64,000 nt of DNA from contig JAZRVS010000129.1 of assembly GCA_045599365.1 (NCBI GenBank), positions 4,119-68,118 on the forward strand, in the 5' to 3' direction. The position numbers were made by a program, and so were the translations under genes. This DNA is from UBA1715 sp045599365 (GTDB lineage: Bacteria; Bacteroidota; Bacteroidia; Bacteroidales; UBA1715). Below, in pieces: positions 57,605 to 63,879 of the stretch (position 1 is its first letter; each line of letters begins with the position of its first letter). The notes below the pieces were generated by a model. The model saw only the letters and a program-made list of their open reading frames with translations. It made no database searches and was not told the DNA's origin.

Positions 57605-60094
57605 ATGATTTTTAGAGAAAATGCTCCAAAATATTGGGATAAAGGATTACCTGTCATTCCGTTACACAAATGGGACGCACTCAACGCTGACGGAAAATCT
57701 ATGGGAAAAGCTCCTTGTCCTGCTGGCTGGCAGAGATACTCTGACCAAATGCCAGATAAAGAATCACAAGAAAAATGGTTGCAACAATTCAGTGAAAACA
57801 ATATTGGTTTGCCATTGGGGAAACAATCTCGCTGTGTCGCACTTGATATTGATAGTACAAACGAAGCAGAAATCGCTTTAATTGACACTCTCGTTCCAAA
57901 ATCAGCTTGGGTTCGTATTGGTAAAAAAGGAAAAGTATTGATGTTTCGTTACAATGGCGAAAAAACTTTCCGTATCAAAGACGAATTAGGGAGAACAATC
58001 TGCGAGTTACTCTCTTCTGGAACACAAGTGGTGTTGCCTCCATCAATTCACCCAGATACCAAGCAACCTTATGTGGCAAACGCAAACTTATATGATGTAG
58101 TTGACCAATTACCACCTTTGCCGAAAAATATTGAAACGTTATTACGTTCAGCATTTGAAGAAAGTTTGGGAATTAAATTAAACAATTCTGGTTGGACACG
58201 AACAGTTGACTACGTGTCACAAGGCTCTCGTGACGTTAAAATGACTTCTGTGGCTGGCGTTTATGCACAAGCAGTTCTTCGTGGTGAAGTAACATTAAAA
58301 GAAGCTATGGATATGTTAGTTGCTTGGTGCTCAACTCAAGTGGAACAAGTGTCAGGTGACCCTGTTGACGTAAACAAAGGTATCAAAAATCTCGTAAAAT
58401 TTGTTATGAAAGATGTTCTCGGACCAAAAAAGAAGGTATTGCCAAAAGGCTGGGACGTTGACTTGAGTGACAAAGAAAAACAAGAACTCGGAATTGACGC
58501 AAAAGAAGACATTGAAAGCTGGGACTTTGAAAAAGTGAAACAATATGTCAAAGAACATCTTGAGCCAACTGAATTAAACTCAGTAGAAAGAAGTAATGTC
58601 ATTGAATACGTTGTTGAACGAATTGCTCGCTCAAATATGTCAGTTATCCAAGAAGAACAATCAATAAAACACTTGGTTAACACAAACAAAGACAGCATTT
58701 CAGTTCCGGCTTTAAGAAAACGCATTATTGAACTTCGTTCAAACGGAGTTAGTGGCTTAAATCACACAGAAATCGCAAAAGCTGTGTTAAAAGACATAAA
58801 TGACCGTATTCCAGACGAGGACCAATACGAAGTACAACGTGAATACAACTCGATTCGCTTTTGGCGTGACCAATTCTGGAAATGGGGTGGTTCACACTGG
58901 GAAACATTGGAAAAAAATGAAATTTTAAAAGAAATTTCTTCAGAATATGGATATTTACCAGCTGCAAAGAAAAACTCCGACCATTTGGGAATTTACAACG
59001 TTATGAAATCTCTTGTTGACCAACAAATTTGTGATGTTGAAACAAAAGGTGTGAATTTCTCAAACGGATTTGTTGATGTGAACGGTGAAATACACAAACA
59101 CGACAAAAAATATGGTTGCACATACACGTTGCCTTATCCATATTCACCAGAAAAAGCAAGTTTGGACAATTCACCGAAATTCAAAAAGTTGCTTCAATCA
59201 TATTGGAACACCGACTCTGACTACGAAGACAAAGTTAAAGCATTACAAGAGGCTTTTGCAGTCACTATCTTCGGATATGGACCATCCTTTGCACGAGCTG
59301 TATTGCTTTACGGAATTGCTGGGTCAGGGAAAAGCCAAGTGTTGACAGTATTATCAAATTTATTGCCAACTGAGGTAACATCTTGCGTCACACCATACGA
59401 TTTTGACAATGGCTTTTATTTAGCGTCTTTATCCACTTCATATTTAAACATTTGTGGAGAATTAGACGAAACAAAATCAATTCCAAGTGCTGTTTTCAAA
59501 CAAGTAATTGACGGAAGTGAGCTTGAAACGTCTTACAAATTCGGACAAAACTTCAAGTTCAGACCAAAAGCAACACATTGGTTTGCGTCAAATCACTTAC
59601 CAAAATCAAAAGATACCACAGAAGGTTTCAATAGACGTTGGTTGGTGCTTGAATTCAACAATGTTGTTAAAGAAGAAGACAAAATCATTGATATTGGCAG
59701 AATAATTGCAGCTGAAGAACGTGAAAGCATTGTTGCGTGGGCAATTTCCACAATGAAAGAAGTTCGTGACAGAGGTGATTACACATTACCAGACAGCCAT
59801 TTGAGAATTGTATCTGATATGATTTCTCAAAATAACTCCGTTTTTTTCTATCTGACTTCGGAGGAAGGACCGAAGAAAGACCAGAATTCCTCAATACAAA
59901 TAGATACGCTGTACGAAAGTTATCGGAATTTCTGTTACGCCAAAGCAGATGCAAAGCCTGTGGGACGGAGGAAATTCTCCTATACGCTAAGAGAACAGGG
60001 TATTTTGTACGGCTTCTCAGTGAACAACTTGTTGGTGAATGGACTCACACTGGACAAGGACAAAGGGACACCTGTCAGAAGGGAAAAAAGATAA
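57605..60094 (+). CDS. PrimPol-helicase fusion, 829 aa
   Basis: N-terminal bifunctional primase-polymerase domain: GLPLGKQSRCVALDIDST (D-x-D near residue 82) and LSSGTQVVLPPSIHPD with the catalytic His. C-terminal SF3-like helicase (phage/plasmid primase, D5/P4 type): Walker A LLYGIAGSGKSQV near 567 and Walker B NICGELDETK near 614, then FASNHLPKSKDT. It would prime and unwind at the replication origin. AGGAG precedes the start codon. Confidence 0.88.
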   Translation: MIFRENAPKYWDKGLPVIPLHKWDALNADGKSMGKAPCPAGWQRYSDQMPDKESQEKWLQQFSENNIGLPLGKQSRCVALDIDSTNEAEIALIDTLVPKSAWVRIGKKGKVLMFRYNGEKTFRIKDELGRTICELLSSGTQVVLPPSIHPDTKQPYVANANLYDVVDQLPPLPKNIETLLRSAFEESLGIKLNNSGWTRTVDYVSQGSRDVKMTSVAGVYAQAVLRGEVTLKEAMDMLVAWCSTQVEQVSGDPVDVNKGIKNLVKFVMKDVLGPKKKVLPKGWDVDLSDKEKQELGIDAKEDIESWDFEKVKQYVKEHLEPTELNSVERSNVIEYVVERIARSNMSVIQEEQSIKHLVNTNKDSISVPALRKRIIELRSNGVSGLNHTEIAKAVLKDINDRIPDEDQYEVQREYNSIRFWRDQFWKWGGSHWETLEKNEILKEISSEYGYLPAAKKNSDHLGIYNVMKSLVDQQICDVETKGVNFSNGFVDVNGEIHKHDKKYGCTYTLPYPYSPEKASLDNSPKFKKLLQSYWNTDSDYEDKVKALQEAFAVTIFGYGPSFARAVLLYGIAGSGKSQVLTVLSNLLPTEVTSCVTPYDFDNGFYLASLSTSYLNICGELDETKSIPSAVFKQVIDGSELETSYKFGQNFKFRPKATHWFASNHLPKSKDTTEGFNRRWLVLEFNNVVKEEDKIIDIGRIIAAEERESIVAWAISTMKEVRDRGDYTLPDSHLRIVSDMISQNNSVFFYLTSEEGPKKDQNSSIQIDTLYESYRNFCYAKADAKPVGRRKFSYTLREQGILYGFSVNNLLVNGLTLDKDKGTPVRREKR

Positions 60095-60100
60095 TCGTTA

Positions 60101-60200
60101 AAAAAGAAAGAGAAAAGGATGAAAACATCTCGGAACTTGGTAAGTGTTAAAAAAAGAAAGAGAAAAGGATGAAAACATCTCGGAACTTGGTAAGTGTTAA
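60101..60200 (+). repeat. exact 50-bp tandem duplication with mini-ORFs
   Basis: Bases 60101-60150 and 60151-60200 are identical. Each copy carries AAAAGG then ATG AAA ACA TCT. Copy 1 encodes a 17-residue peptide (60119-60172, MKTSRNLVSVKKRKRKG); its TGA overlaps the ATG of copy 2. The period is not a multiple of three, so the frames differ after the join. Confidence 0.7.
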
Positions 60201-60258
60201 ACCAGCAAGTAACAAAGAACTTGAACTAATAGAAAAAAGAAAGGGAAATAAGTTATGA
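60169..60258 (+). CDS. 29-residue leader peptide coupled to the methyltransferase
   Basis: MKTSRNLVSVKPASNKELEL and nine further residues; the stop overlaps ATG 60255 by four bases (ATGA). Begins in the second tandem copy. Its AAGG is only a few bases from the ATG, so initiation may be weak. It may be a translational-coupling leader rather than a functional protein. Confidence 0.45.
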   Translation: MKTSRNLVSVKPASNKELELIEKRKGNKL

Positions 60259-61049
60259 CATTAGAAATTATAGAATATATCAGAGAACAGGGAGGCAATC
60301 TCCCTGTTCAGGAAGCCAACTCACAATTATATAACGGAGATTGCTTTGAAATTATGGAGGAAATGATACAAAAAGGCGTTAAAGTTGACGCAATTATAAC
60401 ATCACCTCCATATAATATGAATTTACGTGTCAGAAAAGGAAAATATGTGAGTCGCTGTGGATATAAAGAATCCGTAAATGAATTCTCAACAAAATACAAA
60501 AACTTTTCAGACGATTTGCCAATGGACAAATACTTTGAGCAACAAAAAGAATTTTTAACAAAAGCATTAACATTGTCGGACATTGTTTTTTATAATATTC
60601 AAATGATTACTGGAAACAAACCAGCATTGTTCAAACTTCTCGGAGAATTTTCAGACAAAATTAAAGAAGTAATTATATGGAACAAAGGCTATGCTCAACC
60701 AGCTATGATGTCTAAAATGTTGAATTCTCAATTTGAATTTATTTTTGTACTCCAGAATAGCAAACCTTATAACAGAGCCTTTGATGTTTGCAATTTTGCT
60801 CGTGGAACTGAAACAAATGTGTGGGATATAAAAAGAGAACGAAACACAAAACACAAAGCCTCTTTTCCAGTTGAGCTAGTTGAACGTATTTTGAGAAATT
60901 TTACAACAGAAAATTCAACTGTGCTTGACCCATTTATGGGCTCTGGAACAACAGGTGTCGCTTGCAAGAATTTGAATCGTAATTTTATCGGAATAGAATT
61001 GGATAAAGAATATTATCAAATAGCTAAAAAGAGCATTGAGATGAGATGA
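60255..61049 (+). CDS. DNA methyltransferase, beta class, TSPPY type
   Basis: Motif IV TSPPY (49-53) and motif I DPFMGSGTTG (225-234), in the beta-class order. TSPPY often goes with cytosine-N4 methylation, though some adenine enzymes have it. The last 44 residues closely match those of the 13682 enzyme, so the two are related, but the target-recognition regions differ. No restriction partner is adjacent. Confidence 0.85.
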   Translation: MTLEIIEYIREQGGNLPVQEANSQLYNGDCFEIMEEMIQKGVKVDAIITSPPYNMNLRVRKGKYVSRCGYKESVNEFSTKYKNFSDDLPMDKYFEQQKEFLTKALTLSDIVFYNIQMITGNKPALFKLLGEFSDKIKEVIIWNKGYAQPAMMSKMLNSQFEFIFVLQNSKPYNRAFDVCNFARGTETNVWDIKRERNTKHKASFPVELVERILRNFTTENSTVLDPFMGSGTTGVACKNLNRNFIGIELDKEYYQIAKKSIEMR

Positions 61050-61168
61050 GTGCTTGGAGCTGGTGTTGGTGGCAAGTGGTGAGTGCCCAGCTCAAAATAA
61101 GCTGCTCCAAGTAGTAAGTGCCAAGTGCCCAGCTCCAAGTTCCCATACGCTTGGAGCTGGCACACTTG
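61050..61168 (+). repeat. cluster of TTGGAGCTGG inverted repeats
   Basis: CTTGGAGCTGG at 61053-61063 and 61150-61160; CCAGCTCCAAG at 61129-61139; and a partial copy GCTCCAA at 61104-61110. The strongest hairpin joins CAAGTGCCCAGCTCCAAG (61122-61139) to CTTGGAGCTGGCACACTTG (61150-61168). It starts four bases after the methyltransferase stop. No clear U-run follows. The rest of 61169-61256 holds nothing I can identify. Confidence 0.6.
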
Positions 61169-61256
61169 AAAATCAAAAATTGGGTCGGTTGGTGTGAGGG
61201 AGTGGGTTGGGAAGTTATCCTGTTTTTTCGGTATATTTTAGGGATGGGCTTTTTTT

Positions 61257-61277
61257 AACTAGGTGCACAACCTAGTT
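61257..61277. promoter_or_regulatory. 21-bp palindrome, copy 1
   Basis: AACTAGGT-GCACA-ACCTAGTT, 8-bp arms with 5-bp spacer. It is 29 bp upstream of the -35 at 61307 and is followed by a T-rich run, so this copy could also terminate incoming transcription. Confidence 0.75.
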
Positions 61278-61306
61278 ATTTTTTTTTATTTTTTATAAAA
61301 AACATC

Positions 61307-61335
61307 TTGACAATTTAAAAAAAAAGTGATATAGT
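61307..61335 (+). promoter_or_regulatory. near-consensus promoter for the 61419 gene
   Basis: TTGACA (61307-61312), 17-bp spacer, TATAGT (61330-61335). The spacer is very A-rich. The -10 runs into an 18-bp inverted repeat. Confidence 0.8.
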
Positions 61336-61402
61336 TAATATATCAAAAGGCAATAAAGCCTTTTGATATATTAACAAAAAAAAAAAAAAAAAAAAAAAAA
61401 AA
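61334..61402 (+). promoter_or_regulatory. 18-bp perfect hairpin followed by a 27-A leader
   Basis: 61334-61351 pairs perfectly with 61358-61375 around AATAAA, followed by 27 consecutive A (61376-61402), then CATTAAGGAG and ATG 61419. If transcription starts near 61342, the mRNA begins with a 10-bp 5' stem-loop. A 5' hairpin plus unstructured poly(A) before the ribosome-binding site should favour mRNA stability and ribosome loading. The DNA repeat could also be an operator. Confidence 0.7.
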
Positions 61403-61418
61403 CATTAAGGAGTCCAAC

Positions 61419-62084
61419 ATGACTATATACTTTATAAATAAAGAAACCATTGCAAAAATTGAAAAAACAACAAAAACCACAAGTTTTAATGCGCTTGTAA
61501 CCTATGCGCTAGACTCTAAAAAAAGACTTGCTGACAACAAAGATTTTAACAACGATTTTAAAAAAGTTGTTAAAAATATTTATAAGCCCTATTTAGAAGA
61601 TTTTTATGGAAAAGAAGTGTTTAAAAAAATGGGACGCAACACCAACATCCTTAAATGGTTAAGTGCCATTTATAAAAATGGTAACATTGATAAAATTGAC
61701 ATGCAATTGTCGGTAGAAGAAAATGTTAAAATTTTAGCAAAATCTTTTACTTCATTTTCTTTATTCGTAAAGATTGAAAAAAAGCAAGATAACCAAGATA
61801 ATCAAGATAATCAAGATAATCAAGCTAATCAAGCTAATCAAGATAAGCAAGAATCAGAGTCGATAGCAGAAATTGACGATGCGCTATTTTTAAAATGGGA
61901 TGCATTGACTCAAAAACTCATCGAGTCAGACTCCGAGTGTGTGAATATACTCTTATCAATGGTTATCCAAGCATTGATAAGTAATAAGAATCTTTACACA
62001 TTAAAAGATGAGTATTTTGTAAAAATATCAACTATTAAAAATATGTTAAATTGTGAAAAAATAAATATTAAAAAAGTAGCATAA
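61419..62084 (+). CDS. unknown protein under antisense control, 221 aa
   Basis: AAGGAG lies nine bases upstream of ATG 61419. Helical, Lys-rich N-terminal domain (MTIYFINKETIAKIEKTTKT ...), an Asn/Gln/Asp repeat linker of seven 9-bp units (residues ~123-143), and a ~75-residue C-terminal domain. No known fold recognised; it is not a clear replication initiator. Strong promoter, special leader, its own terminator and a matching small RNA indicate a tightly dosed product, as is typical of copy-number or early regulators. Confidence 0.7.
   Translation: MTIYFINKETIAKIEKTTKTTSFNALVTYALDSKKRLADNKDFNNDFKKVVKNIYKPYLEDFYGKEVFKKMGRNTNILKWLSAIYKNGNIDKIDMQLSVEENVKILAKSFTSFSLFVKIEKKQDNQDNQDNQDNQANQANQDKQESESIAEIDDALFLKWDALTQKLIESDSECVNILLSMVIQALISNKNLYTLKDEYFVKISTIKNMLNCEKINIKKVA
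61786..61848 (+). repeat. seven 9-bp repeats encoding an Asn-Gln-Asp linker
   Basis: Units of AAGATAATC or variants (AAGATAACC, AAGCTAATC, AAGATAAGC) repeat seven times in frame. The encoded linker reads (DNQ)n and (ANQ)n. Likely to vary in copy number by slippage. Confidence 0.8.
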
Positions 62085-62135
62085 AGCCCGACTCGGCGGG
62101 GGTACAAGCCCCCGCCCCCTATTTTATGCTTTTTT
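62078..62135 (+). terminator. two-tier terminator after the 61419 gene
   Basis: Inner stem GGCGGGGG (62095-62102), loop TACAAG, CCCCCGCC (62109-62116); outer stem AGCATAAA (62078-62085) with TTTATGCT (62123-62130), then TTTTT. The GC-rich inner stem stands out in this AT-rich region. The outer stem overlaps the last codons. Downstream 62136-62225 is T-rich with short direct repeats (TTTTTGTCTA) and holds no gene. Confidence 0.8.
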
Positions 62136-62261
62136 GTTCTCTTTTTGTACTTTTTGTCTATTCGTCTAGTTTTTTGTCTAGTTTTTTGGCAATTTTTGGC
62201 AAATTTGCCCGACTCGTCGTGCGTGTACAATAAGCACTTTTACACGTCTTAAAAAGTTAAA

Positions 62262-62282
62262 AACTAGGTATATGACCTAGTT
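62262..62282. promoter_or_regulatory. 21-bp palindrome, copy 2
   Basis: AACTAGGT-ATATG-ACCTAGTT, 38 bp upstream of the -35 of the small RNA promoter. Confidence 0.75.
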
Positions 62283-62310
62283 ATAATACAGCCTTGCTTT
62301 TGGCTCGCTT

Positions 62311-62349
62311 ATTGTAGCACTTGACAACCTTTTAAGTAAGTGCTACAAT
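62311..62349 (+). promoter_or_regulatory. promoter of the small RNA, embedded in a 12-bp inverted repeat
   Basis: TTGACA (62321-62326), 17-bp spacer, TACAAT (62344-62349). ATTGTAGCACTT (62311-62322) is the exact reverse complement of AAGTGCTACAAT (62338-62349), so the -10 lies in one arm and the start of the -35 in the other. A dimeric regulator bound here would cover the promoter. Confidence 0.8.
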
Positions 62350-62355
62350 AAAAGT

Positions 62356-62412
62356 GTCAAGAGAGATTTTTGTGTCCTTAATGTAGTTGCTCTCTTGACA
62401 CTACTTTTTTTT
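62356..62412 (+). ncRNA. ~57-nt stem-loop RNA, candidate antisense regulator of the 61419 gene
   Basis: From the predicted start near 62356 the RNA is almost one hairpin: the 13-bp repeat 62353-62365 / 62390-62402 (the first bases of the arm lie just before the likely start), a 24-base loop, then eight U (62405-62412). The loop holds UCCUUAAUGU (62375-62384), exactly complementary to ACAUUAAGGA (61402-61411), the ribosome-binding region of the 61419 gene. Loop-RBS pairing is how many trans-acting or copy-control RNAs block translation. Confidence 0.72.
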
Positions 62413-62422
62413 AACTACTCGG

Positions 62423-62443
62423 CACTAGGTATATGACCTAGTT
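62423..62443. promoter_or_regulatory. 21-bp palindrome, copy 3 (one mismatch)
   Basis: CACTAGGT-ATATG-ACCTAGTT; one end base differs. It lies between the small RNA terminator and the gene at 62480. Confidence 0.7.
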
Positions 62444-62479
62444 TTAAATAATCACATTAAAAAGAAAGGGGATAAAACA

Positions 62480-62635
62480 ATGCTTTTTGCTTTTGCTATG
62501 ATGTTAGGTGTAACAAGTTTTTTAGGCTTAATCGGCTCGGCTTTATATGTGGATTTATACGCCAAGAAACACAATAAAATAACGACAAGTGATAAGCTGA
62601 GTCGCTTGTATGAAAATGGGGAAATAGGCTTTTAA
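62480..62635 (+). CDS. small membrane protein, 51 aa
   Basis: MLFAFAMMLGVTSFLGLIGS, then ALYVDLYAKK: one membrane helix with a charged cytoplasmic tail of ~27 residues. AAAGAAAGGGG is a strong ribosome-binding site. No promoter is seen directly upstream, so it may depend on readthrough. Function unknown. Confidence 0.65.
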   Translation: MLFAFAMMLGVTSFLGLIGSALYVDLYAKKHNKITTSDKLSRLYENGEIGF

Positions 62636-62650
62636 TAGCAAATAGCTAAA

Positions 62651-62671
62651 AACTAGGTATAAGACCTAGTT
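62651..62671. promoter_or_regulatory. 21-bp palindrome, copy 4
   Basis: AACTAGGT-ATAAG-ACCTAGTT, 15 bases after the stop of the 62480 gene and 54 bp upstream of the -35 at 62726. Confidence 0.75.
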
Positions 62672-62725
62672 TAACGATAAAGCCCTTATGCCAAGCGTCC
62701 ACAATAACGAACCATTTAACACGAC

Positions 62726-62754
62726 TTGACAAAGCCCATTTTATATGATATGAT
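62726..62754 (+). promoter_or_regulatory. near-consensus promoter for the 62943 operon
   Basis: TTGACA (62726-62731), 17-bp spacer, TATGAT (62749-62754). Start predicted near 62761. Confidence 0.8.
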
Positions 62755-62760
62755 TAAATC

Positions 62761-62942
62761 ATCAAATAAGGAACAAGTCCTTATTATTTAGCTTTACACG
62801 ATACGAAGTGTAAAACATCTATTTTATAAAAACTTTTAAACTAGGTACACAACCTAGTTTTCAAAATCAAACTTCAAATTCCATTTCAATTTCAATCTCA
62901 TTTTGAAATTGAAAAAATCAAAATCAAAGAAAGGAAATCAAA
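62761..62942 (+). promoter_or_regulatory. long structured leader of the 62943 gene
   Basis: From the predicted start, a 5' hairpin AATAAGGA-ACAAG-TCCTTATT (62765-62785), then TTTACAC...GTGTAAA, then palindrome copy 5 (62839-62859), then TTTCAATTTCAA (62884-62895) paired with TTGAAATTGAAA (62903-62914). The ribosome-binding site AAAGAAAGGAAAT follows. There is no gene in this ~180-base leader. Confidence 0.55.
62839..62859. promoter_or_regulatory. 21-bp palindrome, copy 5
   Basis: AACTAGGT-ACACA-ACCTAGTT, located downstream of the promoter inside the transcribed leader. A protein bound here would act as a roadblock rather than block initiation. Confidence 0.75.
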
Positions 62943-63242
62943 ATGAAAAAATATACATTATTCATCGGTCTTAATGACAAAGACACATATCAGCAAGAAA
63001 TCACAACTATTGACGCATATAAAATGCTCAATCACATTTTGCCCGATTGTACGATTCAAGAGGGAAAAGGAATCTATACCCACCGAAATGGAACTAAAAC
63101 GATTGAAACAACTTTAATCGTATCAGTTTTTGATTTTGAATCTGATTTTGATTTGAAATCTACTGTTTCCAAAATCAAAGAAACATTAAACCAAGAATCT
63201 GTTGCCGTTGTAACAGAAGAGGTCAACTCTGAATTATTATAA
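62943..63242 (+). CDS. hypothetical protein, 99 aa
   Basis: A small alpha/beta protein (KYTLFIGLNDKDTYQQEITT; IETTLIVSVFDFE). AAAGAAAGGAAAT precedes ATG 62943. It could be a compact ferredoxin-like fold (several phage proteins with 'kYtlFiGLNDkdt..Qei' start look alike), function unknown. Confidence 0.7.
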   Translation: MKKYTLFIGLNDKDTYQQEITTIDAYKMLNHILPDCTIQEGKGIYTHRNGTKTIETTLIVSVFDFESDFDLKSTVSKIKETLNQESVAVVTEEVNSELL

Positions 63243-63258
63243 GAAAGGAACAAACAAG

Positions 63259-63597
63259 ATGAACTGCTACACCTATTTTCAAGACGCATTTAGATTTTTC
63301 TATAACGCATTTGACGATGAATTTGACGCATTTATTCGTAACTATCAAGACGGACTACTAACTAAACACGAATTGACAACTCGCTTAAAACGACTTGAAA
63401 ACAAAATTATAACCTATTCTAACTTTTTTATGATACCAGTTAAGCCAACATCAAAAAGCGAACTTCTATGCCTCTCAAAAAAGATGTGGGAGTGTGCCTT
63501 AAATCTTGCTATTGCCGAAAACGAAACCGAATTGCAATCTAAAATTGAATCTAAAATAAATCTTATAAACGCCGAACTTATGGGCGAGGACTATTAA
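63259..63597 (+). CDS. hypothetical protein, 112 aa
   Basis: Helical and aromatic at the start (YFQDAFRFFYNAFDDEFDAF). AAGAAAGGAAC precedes ATG 63259. No family recognised. Second gene of the 62943 operon. Confidence 0.7.
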   Translation: MNCYTYFQDAFRFFYNAFDDEFDAFIRNYQDGLLTKHELTTRLKRLENKIITYSNFFMIPVKPTSKSELLCLSKKMWECALNLAIAENETELQSKIESKINLINAELMGEDY

Positions 63598-63617
63598 CAA
63601 AAAGAAAGGAAAATAAT

Positions 63618-63803
63618 ATGACAAATTTTGAAATTTTTAAATCAACAGTTGATACTTTTGCAAATTCACAAGGATTCTATTCCAGACTCCAAAGAAGGTT
63701 GAATCAGATGGACGAAGAAACGTTAGAGGAATTGGAGTCTTATCTAAACGCTCAACCACAATGGAATGATACGGTTGATTGTGTTTTATTTTTAGAACAA
63801 TAA
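63618..63803 (+). CDS. hypothetical protein, 61 aa
   Basis: Helical, acidic at the C-terminus (EETLEELESYLNAQPQWNDT). AAAGAAAGGAAAA precedes ATG 63618. Last gene before palindrome copy 6. Confidence 0.65.
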   Translation: MTNFEIFKSTVDTFANSQGFYSRLQRRLNQMDEETLEELESYLNAQPQWNDTVDCVLFLEQ

Positions 63804-63814
63804 CCGATACGAAT

Positions 63815-63841
63815 TGTAACTAGGTACACAACCTAGTTACA
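63815..63841. promoter_or_regulatory. 21-bp palindrome, copy 6 (extended arms)
   Basis: TGTAACTAGGT-ACACA-ACCTAGTTACA: arms of 11 bp, the longest of the set. It lies 12 bases after the 63618 gene's stop and 38 bases before ATG 63880. Confidence 0.75.
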
Positions 63842-63879
63842 GATTCCCTACACACACGAAATTAAGAAAGGAAATCAAA

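Noticed and set aside
57151..57888. 245-aa minus-strand open frame
   Set aside because: Antisense to the HTH, 140-aa and PrimPol genes, with no ribosome-binding site; Ser/Cys/Phe-rich composition typical of a shadow frame.
61786..61848. CRISPR-like or iteron repeat array
   Set aside because: Nine-base units are contiguous, in frame and without spacers; they encode an Asn/Gln/Asp linker.
61994..62230. 78-aa minus-strand open frame
   Set aside because: Crosses the terminator and gene end, with no start signals; the Lys/Arg-rich product is the complement of the T-rich stretch.
62126..62233. 35-codon hydrophobic ORF after the 61419 gene
   Set aside because: Starts inside the terminator, has no Shine-Dalgarno and is made of T-rich repeats.
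61257..63841. AACTAGGT palindromes as rho-independent terminators
   Set aside because: Only the first copy is followed by a U-rich run, and the arms are conserved in sequence rather than just in pairing, which fits a DNA-binding site better.
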